DNA of 54,310 bases from an uncultured Oscillospiraceae bacterium (GTDB lineage: Bacteria; Bacillota; Clostridia; Oscillospirales; Oscillospiraceae). The translations under genes and the position numbers were made by a program. The DNA lies in NCBI GenBank assembly GCA_934636045.1, contig CAKTZP010000002.1:1-54310 (forward strand), written 5' to 3'. Within the stretch, counting starts at the first letter, position 1, and each line of letters begins with the position of its first letter. Under the pieces are notes generated by a model. The model had not been told where the DNA came from. It did not search any database and saw only the letters and a list, made by a program, of their open reading frames with translations. Shown here piece after piece: positions 43,013-51,296 of the stretch.

Positions 43013-43954
43013 ATGACCGAGGTCTTCCCGCAATACTACCCGCGCTTTCGCTGCCGCGCCGCCGCGTGCCGCCACACCTGCTGCCGCGGCTGGGAGATCG
43101 ACATTGACCGCGAAACGCGCGAGCTTTATCGTTCCGTCGGCGGCGCGCTGGGCGAAAAGCTGCGCCGCAGCATCGTCGACGGGGACGAGACCGCCTCCTT
43201 CCGGCTGACGGTAGATGAACGGTGTCCGTTTCTGCTGGATTCCGGATTATGTCAACTGATTTTGGAGCTTGGAGAGGCAAGCCTCTGCCAGATCTGCACC
43301 GATCATCCGCGCTTTCGCAGCTTCTTCTCCGACCGGACGGAGGTCGGCGTCGGGCTGTGCTGCGAGGCGGCAGCCGCGCTGGTTTTGACGCAGGCCGAGC
43401 CGATGCGCCTGTGCGTGCAGGGAACGGAGGTCTTGGAGCCTGAGGAGGAGGCCTTCCTGGCCGCGCGGGAGGCGCTGCTTGCCATCGTGCAGGAGCGCGC
43501 GCGCCCGCTCGACGAGCGCATGGACGAGCTGCTGGCGCGCACGGGCGCGGCGCTGCCGGAAAAAAGCGGCGCAGCATGGTTTGAGGTTTACATAAAACTG
43601 GAGCGCTTGGAGCCAGATTGGGAGCTTTGCCTCGCGGCACTGCAAAAGGCGCCTGCCTTGGCCGTTCCGGCCGCGCTGGAGCTTCCCGCCGAGCAGCTGC
43701 TGTGCTATTTTCTCTATCGGCATCTTGCCGGCGCGCTGGACGACGGCGGTTTTGCCGCCCGGACGGCCTTTGCCGTGCTGAGCACGCGCATCGTGGCCAC
43801 CCTCTGGCAATACGGCGCGCAGCCGGCGGAAGCCCTGTGTGCACCGGATACGGAGGCCTTCTGCAACCTCGCCCGCCGCTACTCCGCCGAAATCGAATAC
43901 TCCGACGAAAACACCGCCGCCCTCCTCGGCCTGCTCTCCCCCACCGAAATTTGA
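43013..43954 (+). CDS. FliB-like (lysine N-methylase family) Cys-rich protein
   Basis: A 313-residue protein with the FliB/YkgJ-type cysteine pattern: FRCRAAACRHTCCRGWEIDI at the N-terminus, then CPFLLDSGLCQLILELGEAS, LCQICTDHPRF and GLCCEAAAAL. These cysteines likely bind an Fe-S cluster or zinc. FliB methylates flagellin lysines in Salmonella. In gut Clostridia this family is widespread without flagella, and no flagellar gene is visible here, so the substrate is unknown. The TGA stop lies within the -35 hexamer of a downstream promoter. Confidence 0.82.
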   Translation: MTEVFPQYYPRFRCRAAACRHTCCRGWEIDIDRETRELYRSVGGALGEKLRRSIVDGDETASFRLTVDERCPFLLDSGLCQLILELGEASLCQICTDHPRFRSFFSDRTEVGVGLCCEAAAALVLTQAEPMRLCVQGTEVLEPEEEAFLAAREALLAIVQERARPLDERMDELLARTGAALPEKSGAAWFEVYIKLERLEPDWELCLAALQKAPALAVPAALELPAEQLLCYFLYRHLAGALDDGGFAARTAFAVLSTRIVATLWQYGAQPAEALCAPDTEAFCNLARRYSAEIEYSDENTAALLGLLSPTEI

Positions 43955-43979
43955 CACCACCGGGATCGTGTATTATAAT
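43951..43979 (+). promoter_or_regulatory. Perfect consensus sigma-A promoter pointing into the repeat cluster
   Basis: TTGACA (43951-43956), exactly 17 bp, then TATAAT (43974-43979). Transcription would start near 43986, just before the first repeat at 44001. I see no U-tract terminator between it and yggS at 44736, so the transcript would have a ~750-base structured leader, or an independent RNA is made. Confidence 0.8.
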
Positions 43980-44000
43980 ATGTGTGAATCGCGGCACCAT

Positions 44001-44156
44001 AGGGCTCCCTTGTGTAAAGGGGGACGTTTGCGAGCGCCGCCAGCGGCGGAAGAAGCGAGCAAAAAGGAGGGGCAGCGGTCGAAATTTTGTGAGCGAATGC
44101 GAGCAAAAAATTTCGGGCACCGCAACCGGAGCTGTCAGCGAAGCTGACTGAGGGAT
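44001..44156. repeat. Dispersed GGGCTCCC...CTGACTGAGG repeat, copy 1
   Basis: Runs from AGGGCTCCCTTGTGTAAAGG to GCTGTCAGCGAAGCTGACTG and AGGG, with interior pairing (GCCGCCAGCGGCGG; CGAAATTTTGTGAG with GAGCAAAAAATTTCG). A shortened inverted copy lies at 48279-48332. No open frame here resembles a protein family. Confidence 0.65.
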
Positions 44157-44227
44157 TGTGTCCTTGCGCAGCAAGGACGGCGGGCTTTGCCCGCCAAGCA
44201 ATAACATAGAATTTTCCGTACCACGCC

Positions 44228-44352
44228 GTAGGGGCGCTCATCGAGCGCCCGTGCCGGTACTACCGAATTTGTCATTGCGAGGAGCGAAGCGACGCGGCAA
44301 TCCGTTCTCCTAACAGCGTCCCATCGCTAGTGCCTTCAATGTTACTGCAAAC
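44228..44352. repeat. Composite repeat: variable-arm hairpin plus CATTGCGAG half-element, copy 2
   Basis: The hairpin GTAGGGGCGCTCATCGAGCG (44228-44247, arm completed to 44250) is followed by GCCGGTACTACCGAATTTGT and the CATTGCGAGGAGCGAAGCGA segment. It differs from copy 1 at scattered positions but keeps the order of parts. Confidence 0.75.
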
Positions 44353-44383
44353 CACATCCAACACGCGCTGCGGCGCGAGGTTC

Positions 44384-44547
44384 GGGACGTCGGGGACGCC
44401 GTCCCCTACAACCGAAAACCGAAGCCGTGCACCCTTGTAGGGGGCGGCGTCCTCGACGCCCCGCTTGCTGGCACCTTCGATTTTGGTGCAAGTCATGTCG
44501 ATTCGCGCGCTGCGGCGCGGGAGGCGGGCGCTCGATGAGCGCCCCTA
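44384..44547. repeat. Three further GTAGGGG variable-arm hairpins
   Basis: Minus-oriented at 44384-44409 (GGGACGTC...CCCCTAC), plus-oriented at 44437-44462 (GTAGGGGGCGGCGTCCTCGA...), and minus-oriented at 44526-44547 (GGGCGCTCGATGAGCGCCCC, TAC). The arms differ between copies but pair within each copy. Confidence 0.7.
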
Positions 44548-44568
44548 CGGCGTGGAACGGAAGCCGGT

Positions 44569-44661
44569 GCGGAATTTGCGGCGCGATGCACCCGCAAGGG
44601 GTATGCCGCATCCGTAAGGCTCCTTCGTCGCCAACGGCTGCGCTAAGGGCATCGCACCCTA
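44569..44661. repeat. Dispersed palindromic repeat with GGCGCGATGC stem, copy 2
   Basis: Near-identical to 40353-40447. The left arm is GGCGCGATGC and the right arm GCATCGCACC, so one pair is changed. It ends about 75 bases before yggS; the gap is A+T-rich, with AGAGAGG before the start codon. Confidence 0.75.
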
Positions 44662-44735
44662 CAAAAGAAATATCAACAATAAAACGTTAATATATAGTCA
44701 AAACAACAATCCAACACAAAGAGAGGTAACCTACG

Positions 44736-45431
44736 ATGACGATTGCGGAGAATATTGCTCGGATTCGGGCGGAGATGGCACAGGCGGCGGTGCGGGCCGG
44801 GCGCGACCCGGCGGAGATCCTGCTCTGTGCGGCCAGCAAGATGAACGACGCCGCGCGCGTGCGCGAGGCGGTCGCGGCGGGCGTGGACTGCTGCGGCGAA
44901 AACCGTGTGCAGGAGCTGACGCAGAAGCTTGCCGAGCACGCCTACGACGGCGCGCCTGTCCATTTTATCGGACATTTGCAGACCAACAAGGTGCGGCAGG
45001 TGGTCGGAAAGGTCGCGCTCATCCAGTCCGTCGACCGTCTCGAGCTGCTGCGCTGCATCGAAAAGGAGGCCGCGCGGCAGGGCATCCGGCAGGACATCCT
45101 GCTCGAGATCAACATCGGCGCGGAGGAGAGCAAATCCGGCTTCACCCCCGAGGAGGCCATTGCCGTGGTCGCAGAAATGGAAAAATATCCCAGCTGCCGC
45201 CTGCGCGGACTGATGGCGATCCCGCCTATTTCGGAAAAACCCGGAGATAATTGCAGATATTTCGAGAAAATTCACACAATTTCTGTTGACATAACCGGAA
45301 AAAACAATCATAATAGTAGCATGGACATTTTGTCGATGGGCATGAGCGGCGATTTTGCCGATGCGATCGCCTGCGGCAGTACCATGATCCGCGTCGGGAC
45401 GGCAATCTTCGGCGCGCGGCACTATTTATAA
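44736..45431 (+). CDS. YggS family PLP-binding protein (YlmE)
   Basis: A 231-residue PLP homeostasis protein with an alanine-racemase-like barrel and no known catalytic reaction. The PLP lysine is Lys35 in LLCAASKMND. GENRVQEL, VHFIGHLQTNKVRQV, LLEINIGAEESKSGF, LRGLMAIPP and LSMGMSGDFADAIACGSTMI are all family motifs. It lies directly upstream of sepF, as ylmE does in Firmicute division clusters. The 3' third has an A+T-rich patch (45240-45320) that holds a good internal promoter. Confidence 0.93.
   Translation: MTIAENIARIRAEMAQAAVRAGRDPAEILLCAASKMNDAARVREAVAAGVDCCGENRVQELTQKLAEHAYDGAPVHFIGHLQTNKVRQVVGKVALIQSVDRLELLRCIEKEAARQGIRQDILLEINIGAEESKSGFTPEEAIAVVAEMEKYPSCRLRGLMAIPPISEKPGDNCRYFEKIHTISVDITGKNNHNSSMDILSMGMSGDFADAIACGSTMIRVGTAIFGARHYL
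45286..45314 (+). promoter_or_regulatory. Internal promoter inside yggS, for sepF-divIVA
   Basis: Perfect TTGACA (45286-45291), 17-bp spacer, CATAAT (45309-45314; five of six). It lies 134 bases before the sepF ATG and could express the division genes independently of the repeat-burdened yggS leader. Confidence 0.6.
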
Positions 45432-45447
45432 TACGGAGGTTACTTCC

Positions 45448-45942
45448 ATGGGTTTAATGGATGAAATTAGAAAGCTGACCCATCCTTACGCAGAGCCGGA
45501 GGATGATTATGATGATTATGACGACGAACCGCTCGAGGACGAGGAGCCCGCTCCCGCGCCCGCGCCGCGCCGCAGCGCCTTCGGCCGCCAGTCCACGGTG
45601 ACCGAGCCCGTGCGCCCCGCCGCGTCGACGCCCTCCAACCGCGTCGTGAACATCAGCTCTTCCGGCCAGATGCAGGTCGTTCTGGTCAAGCCCGACCGCT
45701 TCGATCAGGTCTCCGAGATCGCCGACCACCTGCGCGACAAGCAGGCCGTCGTGCTCAACCTCGAGACGACCAATAAGGACGTCGCCCGCCGACTGGTGGA
45801 CTTCCTGTCCGGCTGTGCCTATGCGCTCGACGGCAAGATCAAGAAGATCGCCGTCTCCACCTACCTCGTAACGCCCTATAATGTTGACGTTGTCAACAAC
45901 ATGCTCGAGGAGCAGGAAGCCCCGCAGGAGACCTATTTCTAA
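45448..45942 (+). CDS. sepF: Cell division protein SepF
   Basis: A 164-residue FtsZ-binding protein. The N-terminal membrane-binding helix (MGLMDEIRKLTHPY) is followed by an acidic, Pro-rich linker (DDYDDYDDEPLEDEEPAPAP region) and the SepF core (residues ~75-155): VLVKPDRFDQVSEIADHLRD, VVLNLETTNKDVARRLVDFL and SGCAYALDGKI. SepF forms arcs that anchor and bundle FtsZ at the septum. GGAGG precedes the ATG. Order yggS-sepF-divIVA matches Firmicutes; ylmG and ylmH are missing from between them. Confidence 0.95.
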   Translation: MGLMDEIRKLTHPYAEPEDDYDDYDDEPLEDEEPAPAPAPRRSAFGRQSTVTEPVRPAASTPSNRVVNISSSGQMQVVLVKPDRFDQVSEIADHLRDKQAVVLNLETTNKDVARRLVDFLSGCAYALDGKIKKIAVSTYLVTPYNVDVVNNMLEEQEAPQETYF

Positions 45943-45983
45943 GCCTCAGCCCATCGCTACATAGAAAAAGGAGCTGAACGACC

Positions 45984-46706
45984 ATGATGACCCCGCAGCA
46001 AATTCAGGAGATCAGTTTTGAAAAGGCGATCTTCGGCGGCTATGACATGACGTCCGTGGACGACGTGCTCGAGCCGCTGACCGAGGATTATATCGCCCTG
46101 TATAAGGAAAATTCCGTCCTCAAGAGCAAAATGCGCATTCTGGTGGAAAAGCTGGAGGAGTACCGCAAGCAGGAAAGCTCCATGCAAAACGCCATCGTTG
46201 CCGCGCAGAAGACCTGCGACCAGATGGTCGCCGAGGCCGAGCGCAAGTGCACCCAGCTGCTGCATGAGGCCGAGGAGACCGCCAGCGCCAAGGCACAGAA
46301 CGTCGACGCCCGTCTCGGCAGCGAGCAGGATCGCCTTGAGCTGGCGCAAAGGGCCACCGCGCAGTTTATCGACGGCATGGAAAAGCGGCTGCGCCGTCAG
46401 CTGGAGCTGATGGACGAGCTGCGCCGCCAGGAGCTGCCCGAAAAGCAGCCCGAGGCCGCCAAAAAGCCCGTCGAAGACAAGCGCGCCTTCGATTTTAACA
46501 AGGACCCCTCCGCGCCCACGACCGAGGAAAAGGCGGACGCGCTGATCGAGGAGATCGGCCAGTCGATCGACGAGAGCTTTCAGGCCGCCGCGCCGCAGGT
46601 AAAGCCCACCGACGAGCCGACCCGCGAGTTCCCCCAGATCAAGCGCTTTGAGGATCTGCAATTCGGCCGGAACTATCATCCCGGCGAGACAAAAGACAAG
46701 GAGTGA
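45984..46706 (+). CDS. divIVA: DivIVA domain protein
   Basis: A 240-residue coiled-coil protein of septa and poles. The N-terminal lipid-binding region shows ISFEKAIFGGYDMTSVDDVL, followed by a long coiled coil (about 35-165) and a Pro/Asp-rich C-terminal tail (EKQPEAAKKPVEDKR and on). It recruits division and wall-synthesis factors to curved membrane. AAGGAG lies ahead of tandem ATGs at 45984 and 45987; either may be used. It is followed by the Ile T-box. Confidence 0.93.
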   Translation: MMTPQQIQEISFEKAIFGGYDMTSVDDVLEPLTEDYIALYKENSVLKSKMRILVEKLEEYRKQESSMQNAIVAAQKTCDQMVAEAERKCTQLLHEAEETASAKAQNVDARLGSEQDRLELAQRATAQFIDGMEKRLRRQLELMDELRRQELPEKQPEAAKKPVEDKRAFDFNKDPSAPTTEEKADALIEEIGQSIDESFQAAAPQVKPTDEPTREFPQIKRFEDLQFGRNYHPGETKDKE

Positions 46707-46751
46707 CCCGCAGCTTGCCGGTCATATCCCGCAAGTAAATCATATTCTGCG

Positions 46752-46986
46752 TTGACGGAGACGAGTAACGCGGAAAACGCTCTCAGAGAACCGCCGGTTG
46801 GTGCGAGGCGGCAGCGTTCCCGCGCGAAGATCCCTCCCGAGCATCCGCCCGAACCGGCCAATCGGCCAAAGTAAGGTGCGACGGCCGCGCCCGTTACCGC
46901 GCATCGAGTGCCCCGCCCCCGCGGGGAACAAGAGTGGTACCGCAGAGAACATCTCTGTCTCTTGATGAGGCAGGGGTGTTTTTTCG
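46752..46986 (+). ncRNA. T-box riboswitch, isoleucine specifier
   Basis: The order of T-box elements is clear: GACGAGTA near the 5' side of stem I, AGAGAACCGCCGGTTGGTGC in its distal part, and GCGAAGATCCCTCCCGAGC with specifier ATC (46830-46832). Then come the T-box proper AAGAGTGGTACCGC (46930-46943) and a terminator (AACATCTCTGTCTC 46948-46961 pairing with 46967-46980, then T residues). Uncharged tRNA-Ile would favour antitermination. The target should be ileS, yet the next gene is the lipoprotein at 47044; ileS begins 1.4 kb on. No convincing promoter was found upstream, so it may be read from divIVA. Confidence 0.93.
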
Positions 46987-47043
46987 TCCCGTGCCCCGCT
47001 AAACCACCGCCCGATGATCCGCAAACAAGGAAAGGAGCAAATT

Positions 47044-48096
47044 ATGAAAAAGGTGATTCCTCCCCTGCTGCTGATTTTTGTCTTGCTTTTGAGCGCGTGC
47101 ACGGGAACGGCAACGCCGACGACCGCGCCGACCGATGCCCCGACGGAGCTTAGCTCGGAGACTGTCGAACCGTCCGCGCCGACCGAAGCGGGACTGCCTG
47201 AGGAGTGCAGCCTCTACTATGACCTCGGCGACGCTGCCATCGAGGCCGATCGCGGCAGCGACCTGCCCGCCGCGCCGCTCAGCGCGGACGGCGTATCCGA
47301 CGGCATTCGCTTCTGGGCGAACGCATTTTACAACGACCCGACGATCAACGACGAAAAATCCATCGAAATGTATACCGACGGTCGTGCGACCAAGGGTGAC
47401 GGCTGGCGGCGCTTCGTCTGGAACGGCGAGCGCTACAGCTGCCTGTACATCGAGGCGGAGGCTTCCTACATTCCGAACATCACCTCGGAGGACGGCGGCA
47501 TTTTGTGGCTGAACCTGACCGGCGAGTGCTGGGCGGACGGCGGCGGAGGAGAGGAAATGAGCGACCTCAGCCTGTTCAACGGCTTTACCACGCTCGTCCT
47601 GACGGGCACGGGAACGCTGCGGGTGGACTGCGCCGGCCTTGAGTGCAATGTTGCAGGCAATTTGCCACTCCCTGCGCTCATCATCGACGGTCCGACGCTC
47701 ATCACCCCGGGCATCGCGGTCGATGCGAACGCCGATCCCGAGCAGCCCGCCTTCGTCCTGCGCAGCGGTGAGGTGCAGGTCGAAACGCTTTGGCTGAACG
47801 ACTGTCCGCTGCTGCAATCCGGCGGCACACTGGCCATTACTACCTGCATTGACCCGACGACGGCGGTCTTCCGCGGCGGTGAATGCACGCTGGAGTCGCT
47901 GGTGCGCGAGGACGAAGCACCCGCCACGCTCATCCTCTCCGGCGGCAGCTTCACGGAGACCGATTGGCTGCCCTACGGCACGGTCGCCTACGTCGGCGCG
48001 GGCACCCTCAACGCCCGCGGCATCCGCTACTGGGATACCGTTCATGTTCTCGGCGGCGAGATCATCGACCCGCTGGACTGGGAAAGCGAAGAATAA
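47044..48096 (+). CDS. Lipoprotein of unknown function between the T-box and ileS
   Basis: A 350-residue lipoprotein with lipobox LLSAC (Cys19), a Thr/Pro-rich linker (about 20-60), and a beta-rich body. The C-terminal half has short repeated strand-turn units (ALIIDGPTLI, FVLRSGEVQVETLWLNDCPL, TAVFRGGECTLESLV, TLILSGGSFTETDWL, VHVLGGEIID) suggesting a right-handed beta-helix. No family recognised. AAAGGAGC precedes the ATG at 47044; an in-frame ATG at 47014 lacks such a site. It sits downstream of the Ile T-box and before ileS with no terminator between, so it is probably co-induced on isoleucine starvation. Confidence 0.8.
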   Translation: MKKVIPPLLLIFVLLLSACTGTATPTTAPTDAPTELSSETVEPSAPTEAGLPEECSLYYDLGDAAIEADRGSDLPAAPLSADGVSDGIRFWANAFYNDPTINDEKSIEMYTDGRATKGDGWRRFVWNGERYSCLYIEAEASYIPNITSEDGGILWLNLTGECWADGGGGEEMSDLSLFNGFTTLVLTGTGTLRVDCAGLECNVAGNLPLPALIIDGPTLITPGIAVDANADPEQPAFVLRSGEVQVETLWLNDCPLLQSGGTLAITTCIDPTTAVFRGGECTLESLVREDEAPATLILSGGSFTETDWLPYGTVAYVGAGTLNARGIRYWDTVHVLGGEIIDPLDWESEE

Positions 48097-48119
48097 GGAA
48101 AAGCCTGCAGTATCACGCC

Positions 48120-48248
48120 GTAGGGGCGGATGCCCACATCCGCCCGCGCTGGCACTCCCGAATTTGTCCTTGCGAGGAGCGAAGCGACGTGGCAATCCGT
48201 TGTCCTAACAGCATCCCACCGCCAGTGCCTTCCATGTTGCTGCAAACC
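48120..48248. repeat. Composite repeat: variable-arm hairpin plus CATTGCGAG half-element, copy 3
   Basis: The hairpin GTAGGGGCGGATGCCCACAT (48120-48139, arm completed to 48145) is followed by GCTGGCACTCCCGAATTTGT and the TTGCGAGGAGCGAAGCGACG segment. It lies between the lipoprotein gene and ileS and would be in their shared transcript. Confidence 0.75.
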
Positions 48249-48278
48249 ATATCCCACGCGCGCTGCGGCGGGGAACAA

Positions 48279-48332
48279 CCCCTCAGTCACGACCTTCGGT
48301 CGCGACAGCTTACCTTACACAGGGGAGCCAAA
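48279..48332. repeat. GGGCTCCC/CTCAGTCA repeat, shortened inverted copy 2
   Basis: CCCCTCAGTCACGACC-TTC-GGTCGCGACAGCTTACC and AGGGGAGCC correspond to the reverse complement of the ends of 44001-44156 with most of the interior missing. The remaining ~70 bases to ileS show nothing but a GGAGG. Confidence 0.6.
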
Positions 48333-48400
48333 AGCGCTGCGGCGGGGGAGCGGGCGCTCAATAAATTTGTTTGAAAATCCTATGGAGGTTATATTCAAAA

Positions 48401-51205
48401 ATGGACTACAAAAACACCATCATCACCCCGAAAACCGACTTTCCGATGCGCGCCGGTCTGCCGACGCGCGAGCCGCCCATGCTGGAAAACTGGAACAAGC
48501 TTGACGTTTATGCCGAGCTGCTGAAGAAGAACGAGGGTAAGCCCTCCTTCATTCTCCACGACGGCCCTCCGTTCTCCAACGGCGACATCCATATGGGACA
48601 CGCGCTGAACAAGACGTTAAAGGACTTTATCGTCCGCTCCTATGCCATGCGCGGCTACTACACGCCCTATGTCCCCGGCTGGGACAACCACGGCATGCCC
48701 ATCGAGTCGGCCATCATCAAGAAAAACAAGCTCAACCACAAGACCATGCCCGTTACGGAGTTCCGCGACGCCTGCGAAAAATTCGCCGAGGAGTTCATTC
48801 AGCGGCAGATGGCGGGCTTCCGCCGTCTGGGCGTGCTGGGCGACTGGGCGCACCCCTACCGCACGATGGACAAGCATTTTGAGGCCGAGGAGGTCAAGGT
48901 TTTCGGCGAGATGTACCGCAAGGGCTACATCTACAAGGGTCTGAAGCCCGTTTATTGGTGCCCGAAGGACGAGACCGCGCTGGCCGAGGCCGAGATCGAA
49001 TATCAGGACGACCCCTGCACGACCGTGTACGTCAAGTTCCCCATGCACGACGACCTCGGCAAGCTCCCGCACCTTGACCACAGCAAGCTCTACTTCGTCA
49101 TTTGGACGACGACCATCTGGACGCTGCCCGGCAACATGGGCATCTCCCTGCATCCGCGCGAGAGCTATGCCGTCGTGAAGGCGGAAAACGGCGAGCTCTA
49201 CATCGTCGCCGAGGCGCTGGCCGAGAAGGTCATGAAGGTTGCGGGCATCGAGCATTATGAGATCGTCGAGACCCATCCGGGCAGCTTCTTTGAAAACATG
49301 CTGGCCAAGCACCCCTTCCTCGACAAGACCTCGCGTCTGCTCAACGCCGAGTACGTCACCATGGACTCCGGCACCGGCTGCGTCCATACTGCGCCGGGCT
49401 TCGGCGCGGACGACTACCAGACCTGCCGCCGCTACGGCATGGAGCTGGTCGTTCCCGTGGACGACCGCGGCCGCCACACCGACTATGCCGGAAAGTACGC
49501 CGGCATGAAGACCGACGAATCCAATCCCGTCATTCTGGCGGATATGAAGGAAAACGGCATGCTGCTGGCCTCTGAGGAGATCGTCCACAGCTATCCGCAC
49601 TGCTGGCGCTGCAAGAGCCCGATCATTTTCCGCGCCACGCCGCAGTGGTTCTGCTCGGTCGAGCGCTTCAAGGACGAGGCGGTCGCCGCCTGCGATAACG
49701 TCCAGTGGCTCCCCGCGTGGGGCAAGGATCGCATGGTTGCCATGATCCGCGACCGCGCCGACTGGTGCATCTCCCGTCAGCGCCGCTGGGGTCTGCCGAT
49801 CCCCGTGTTCTACTGCAAGGACTGCGGCAAGCCCGTCTGCACGCCGGAGACCATCGCCCATATCTCCAAGCTCTTTGACGAGCACGGCTCAAACTATTGG
49901 TTCGCGCACGACGCGTCCGAGCTGATTCCCGAGGGCCTGACCTGCCCGCACTGCGGCAAATCCTCGGGCTTCGAAAAGGAGACGGACACCCTCGACGGCT
50001 GGTTCGACTCCGGCTCGACCCATATCGCCTCCCTGCGCCGCGAGCATCCCGAGCAGTGGCCGGCCGACCTGTATCTCGAGGGCGCCGACCAGTACCGCGG
50101 CTGGTTCCAGTCGAGCCTGCTGACGAGCGTCGGCGCGCTGGGCGAGGGCGCACCCTTCCGTAAGTGCCTGACCCACGGCTGGACGGTCGACGGCGAGGGC
50201 AAGGCCATGCACAAGTCCCTCGGCAACGGCGTGGATCCCGCCGACCTCATCCGCGACTTCGGCGCGGACATCGTGCGCCTGTGGGCAGCCTCGGCGGATT
50301 ACCGCGCCGACGTCCGCTGCTCGAAGGAGATCTTCAAGCAGCTTTCGCAGAGCTACCTAAAGTTCCGCAACACCGCGCGCTACTGCCTCGGAAACCTCGA
50401 CGGCTTCGACGCCGACCGCCTGGTCGCGCCGGAGGACATGCTTGAGCTCGACCGCTGGGCGGTCACGAAGCTCAACGAGCTGCTCGAAACGGGCTTTAAG
50501 GCCTACGATAACTTTGAATTCCACGTCCTGACCCACGCAATCAACGACTTCTGCGTTGTGGAGCTGTCGAGCTTCTATCTGGACATCCTGAAGGATCGCC
50601 TCTACTGCGAGGCGCGCGACGGCCTCAAGCGCCGCAGCGCGCAGACCGCCCTGTTCCTCATTCTCGACGCCATGACCCGGCTCTATGCGCCGATCCTGCC
50701 GTTCACCTGCGACGAGATCTGGCAGGCCATGCCGCACCGCGCCGAGGACGACGGCCGCAACGTCGTGCTCAACGAGATGGTCAAGCCCTATGCCGCCTAC
50801 GCCCTCAGCGCCGGCGAGATGGCCAAGTGGGACACGCTCATCGCCGTCCGCAGCGACGTCAACAGCGTCCTCGAGGCCGCCCGCGCCGATAAGCGCATCG
50901 GCAAGGCGCTTGAAGCACACGTCGTCCTTACGGCGAACGATGCCGAGAGCCGCGCCGCCGTCGAGGCCGTCAAGGAGCTGAATCTCGCGGAGCTGTTCAT
51001 CGTCTCCGACGTCGCCGTCGACGAGCCTGCGCGCGCCGACAGTGTCACCGGCACCGGCGAAAGCTTCCCCGGCCTGCACATCGAGGTGCGCAACGCCGAC
51101 GGCGTCAAGTGCCCGCGCTGCTGGATGCACTCGACCAAGGCCAACGCCGAGGGGCTCTGCCCCCGCTGCGCCGCCGTGCTCGCTGAGCTTACCTTCGAGG
51201 AATAA
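48401..51205 (+). CDS. ileS: Isoleucyl-tRNA synthetase
   Basis: A 934-residue class I synthetase that charges tRNA-Ile. The HIGH box is HMGH (His64-His67, GDIHMGHALNKTLKDF). The KMSKS box appears as KAMHKSLGN (601-609), a variant I believe recurs in Clostridial enzymes. The editing domain (WTTTIWTLPGN; GTGCVHTAPGFGADDY) is intact, and the C-terminal zinc site has CPRC (904-907) and CPRC (920-923). I chose the ATG at 48401 because it gives the family N-terminus (DYKNTIITPKTDFPMRAGLP); GGAGG is 12 bases away. The Ile T-box at 46752 is its expected regulator. Confidence 0.97.
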   Translation: MDYKNTIITPKTDFPMRAGLPTREPPMLENWNKLDVYAELLKKNEGKPSFILHDGPPFSNGDIHMGHALNKTLKDFIVRSYAMRGYYTPYVPGWDNHGMPIESAIIKKNKLNHKTMPVTEFRDACEKFAEEFIQRQMAGFRRLGVLGDWAHPYRTMDKHFEAEEVKVFGEMYRKGYIYKGLKPVYWCPKDETALAEAEIEYQDDPCTTVYVKFPMHDDLGKLPHLDHSKLYFVIWTTTIWTLPGNMGISLHPRESYAVVKAENGELYIVAEALAEKVMKVAGIEHYEIVETHPGSFFENMLAKHPFLDKTSRLLNAEYVTMDSGTGCVHTAPGFGADDYQTCRRYGMELVVPVDDRGRHTDYAGKYAGMKTDESNPVILADMKENGMLLASEEIVHSYPHCWRCKSPIIFRATPQWFCSVERFKDEAVAACDNVQWLPAWGKDRMVAMIRDRADWCISRQRRWGLPIPVFYCKDCGKPVCTPETIAHISKLFDEHGSNYWFAHDASELIPEGLTCPHCGKSSGFEKETDTLDGWFDSGSTHIASLRREHPEQWPADLYLEGADQYRGWFQSSLLTSVGALGEGAPFRKCLTHGWTVDGEGKAMHKSLGNGVDPADLIRDFGADIVRLWAASADYRADVRCSKEIFKQLSQSYLKFRNTARYCLGNLDGFDADRLVAPEDMLELDRWAVTKLNELLETGFKAYDNFEFHVLTHAINDFCVVELSSFYLDILKDRLYCEARDGLKRRSAQTALFLILDAMTRLYAPILPFTCDEIWQAMPHRAEDDGRNVVLNEMVKPYAAYALSAGEMAKWDTLIAVRSDVNSVLEAARADKRIGKALEAHVVLTANDAESRAAVEAVKELNLAELFIVSDVAVDEPARADSVTGTGESFPGLHIEVRNADGVKCPRCWMHSTKANAEGLCPRCAAVLAELTFEE

Positions 51206-51230
51206 CGCGCCAAGAGGCAGCCGAAGGCTG

Positions 51231-51296
51231 AAAAATCCGCCCACAGGGCAATGTCACTCAGCTTTGTGACATCAGCCCCTGTGGGCGGATTTTTTT
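51231..51296 (+). terminator. Rho-independent terminator after ileS, with side hairpin
   Basis: AAATCCGCCCACAGGG (51233-51248) pairs with 51276-51292 and is followed by Ts. The loop itself contains a perfect hairpin (ATGTCAC 51251-51257 with GTGACAT 51266-51272). The U-tract runs straight into the MITE end. Confidence 0.85.

Noticed and set aside
40353..48332. CRISPR array from the repeated hairpins
   Set aside because: Copies are irregularly spaced, in both orientations, of several families, and no cas gene is present.
50201..50227. Damaged KMSKS motif in IleS as evidence of a broken or resistance-type synthetase
   Set aside because: KAMHKSLGN keeps the second Lys-Ser and the rest of the enzyme, including the C-terminal zinc site, is complete; it looks like a lineage variant.
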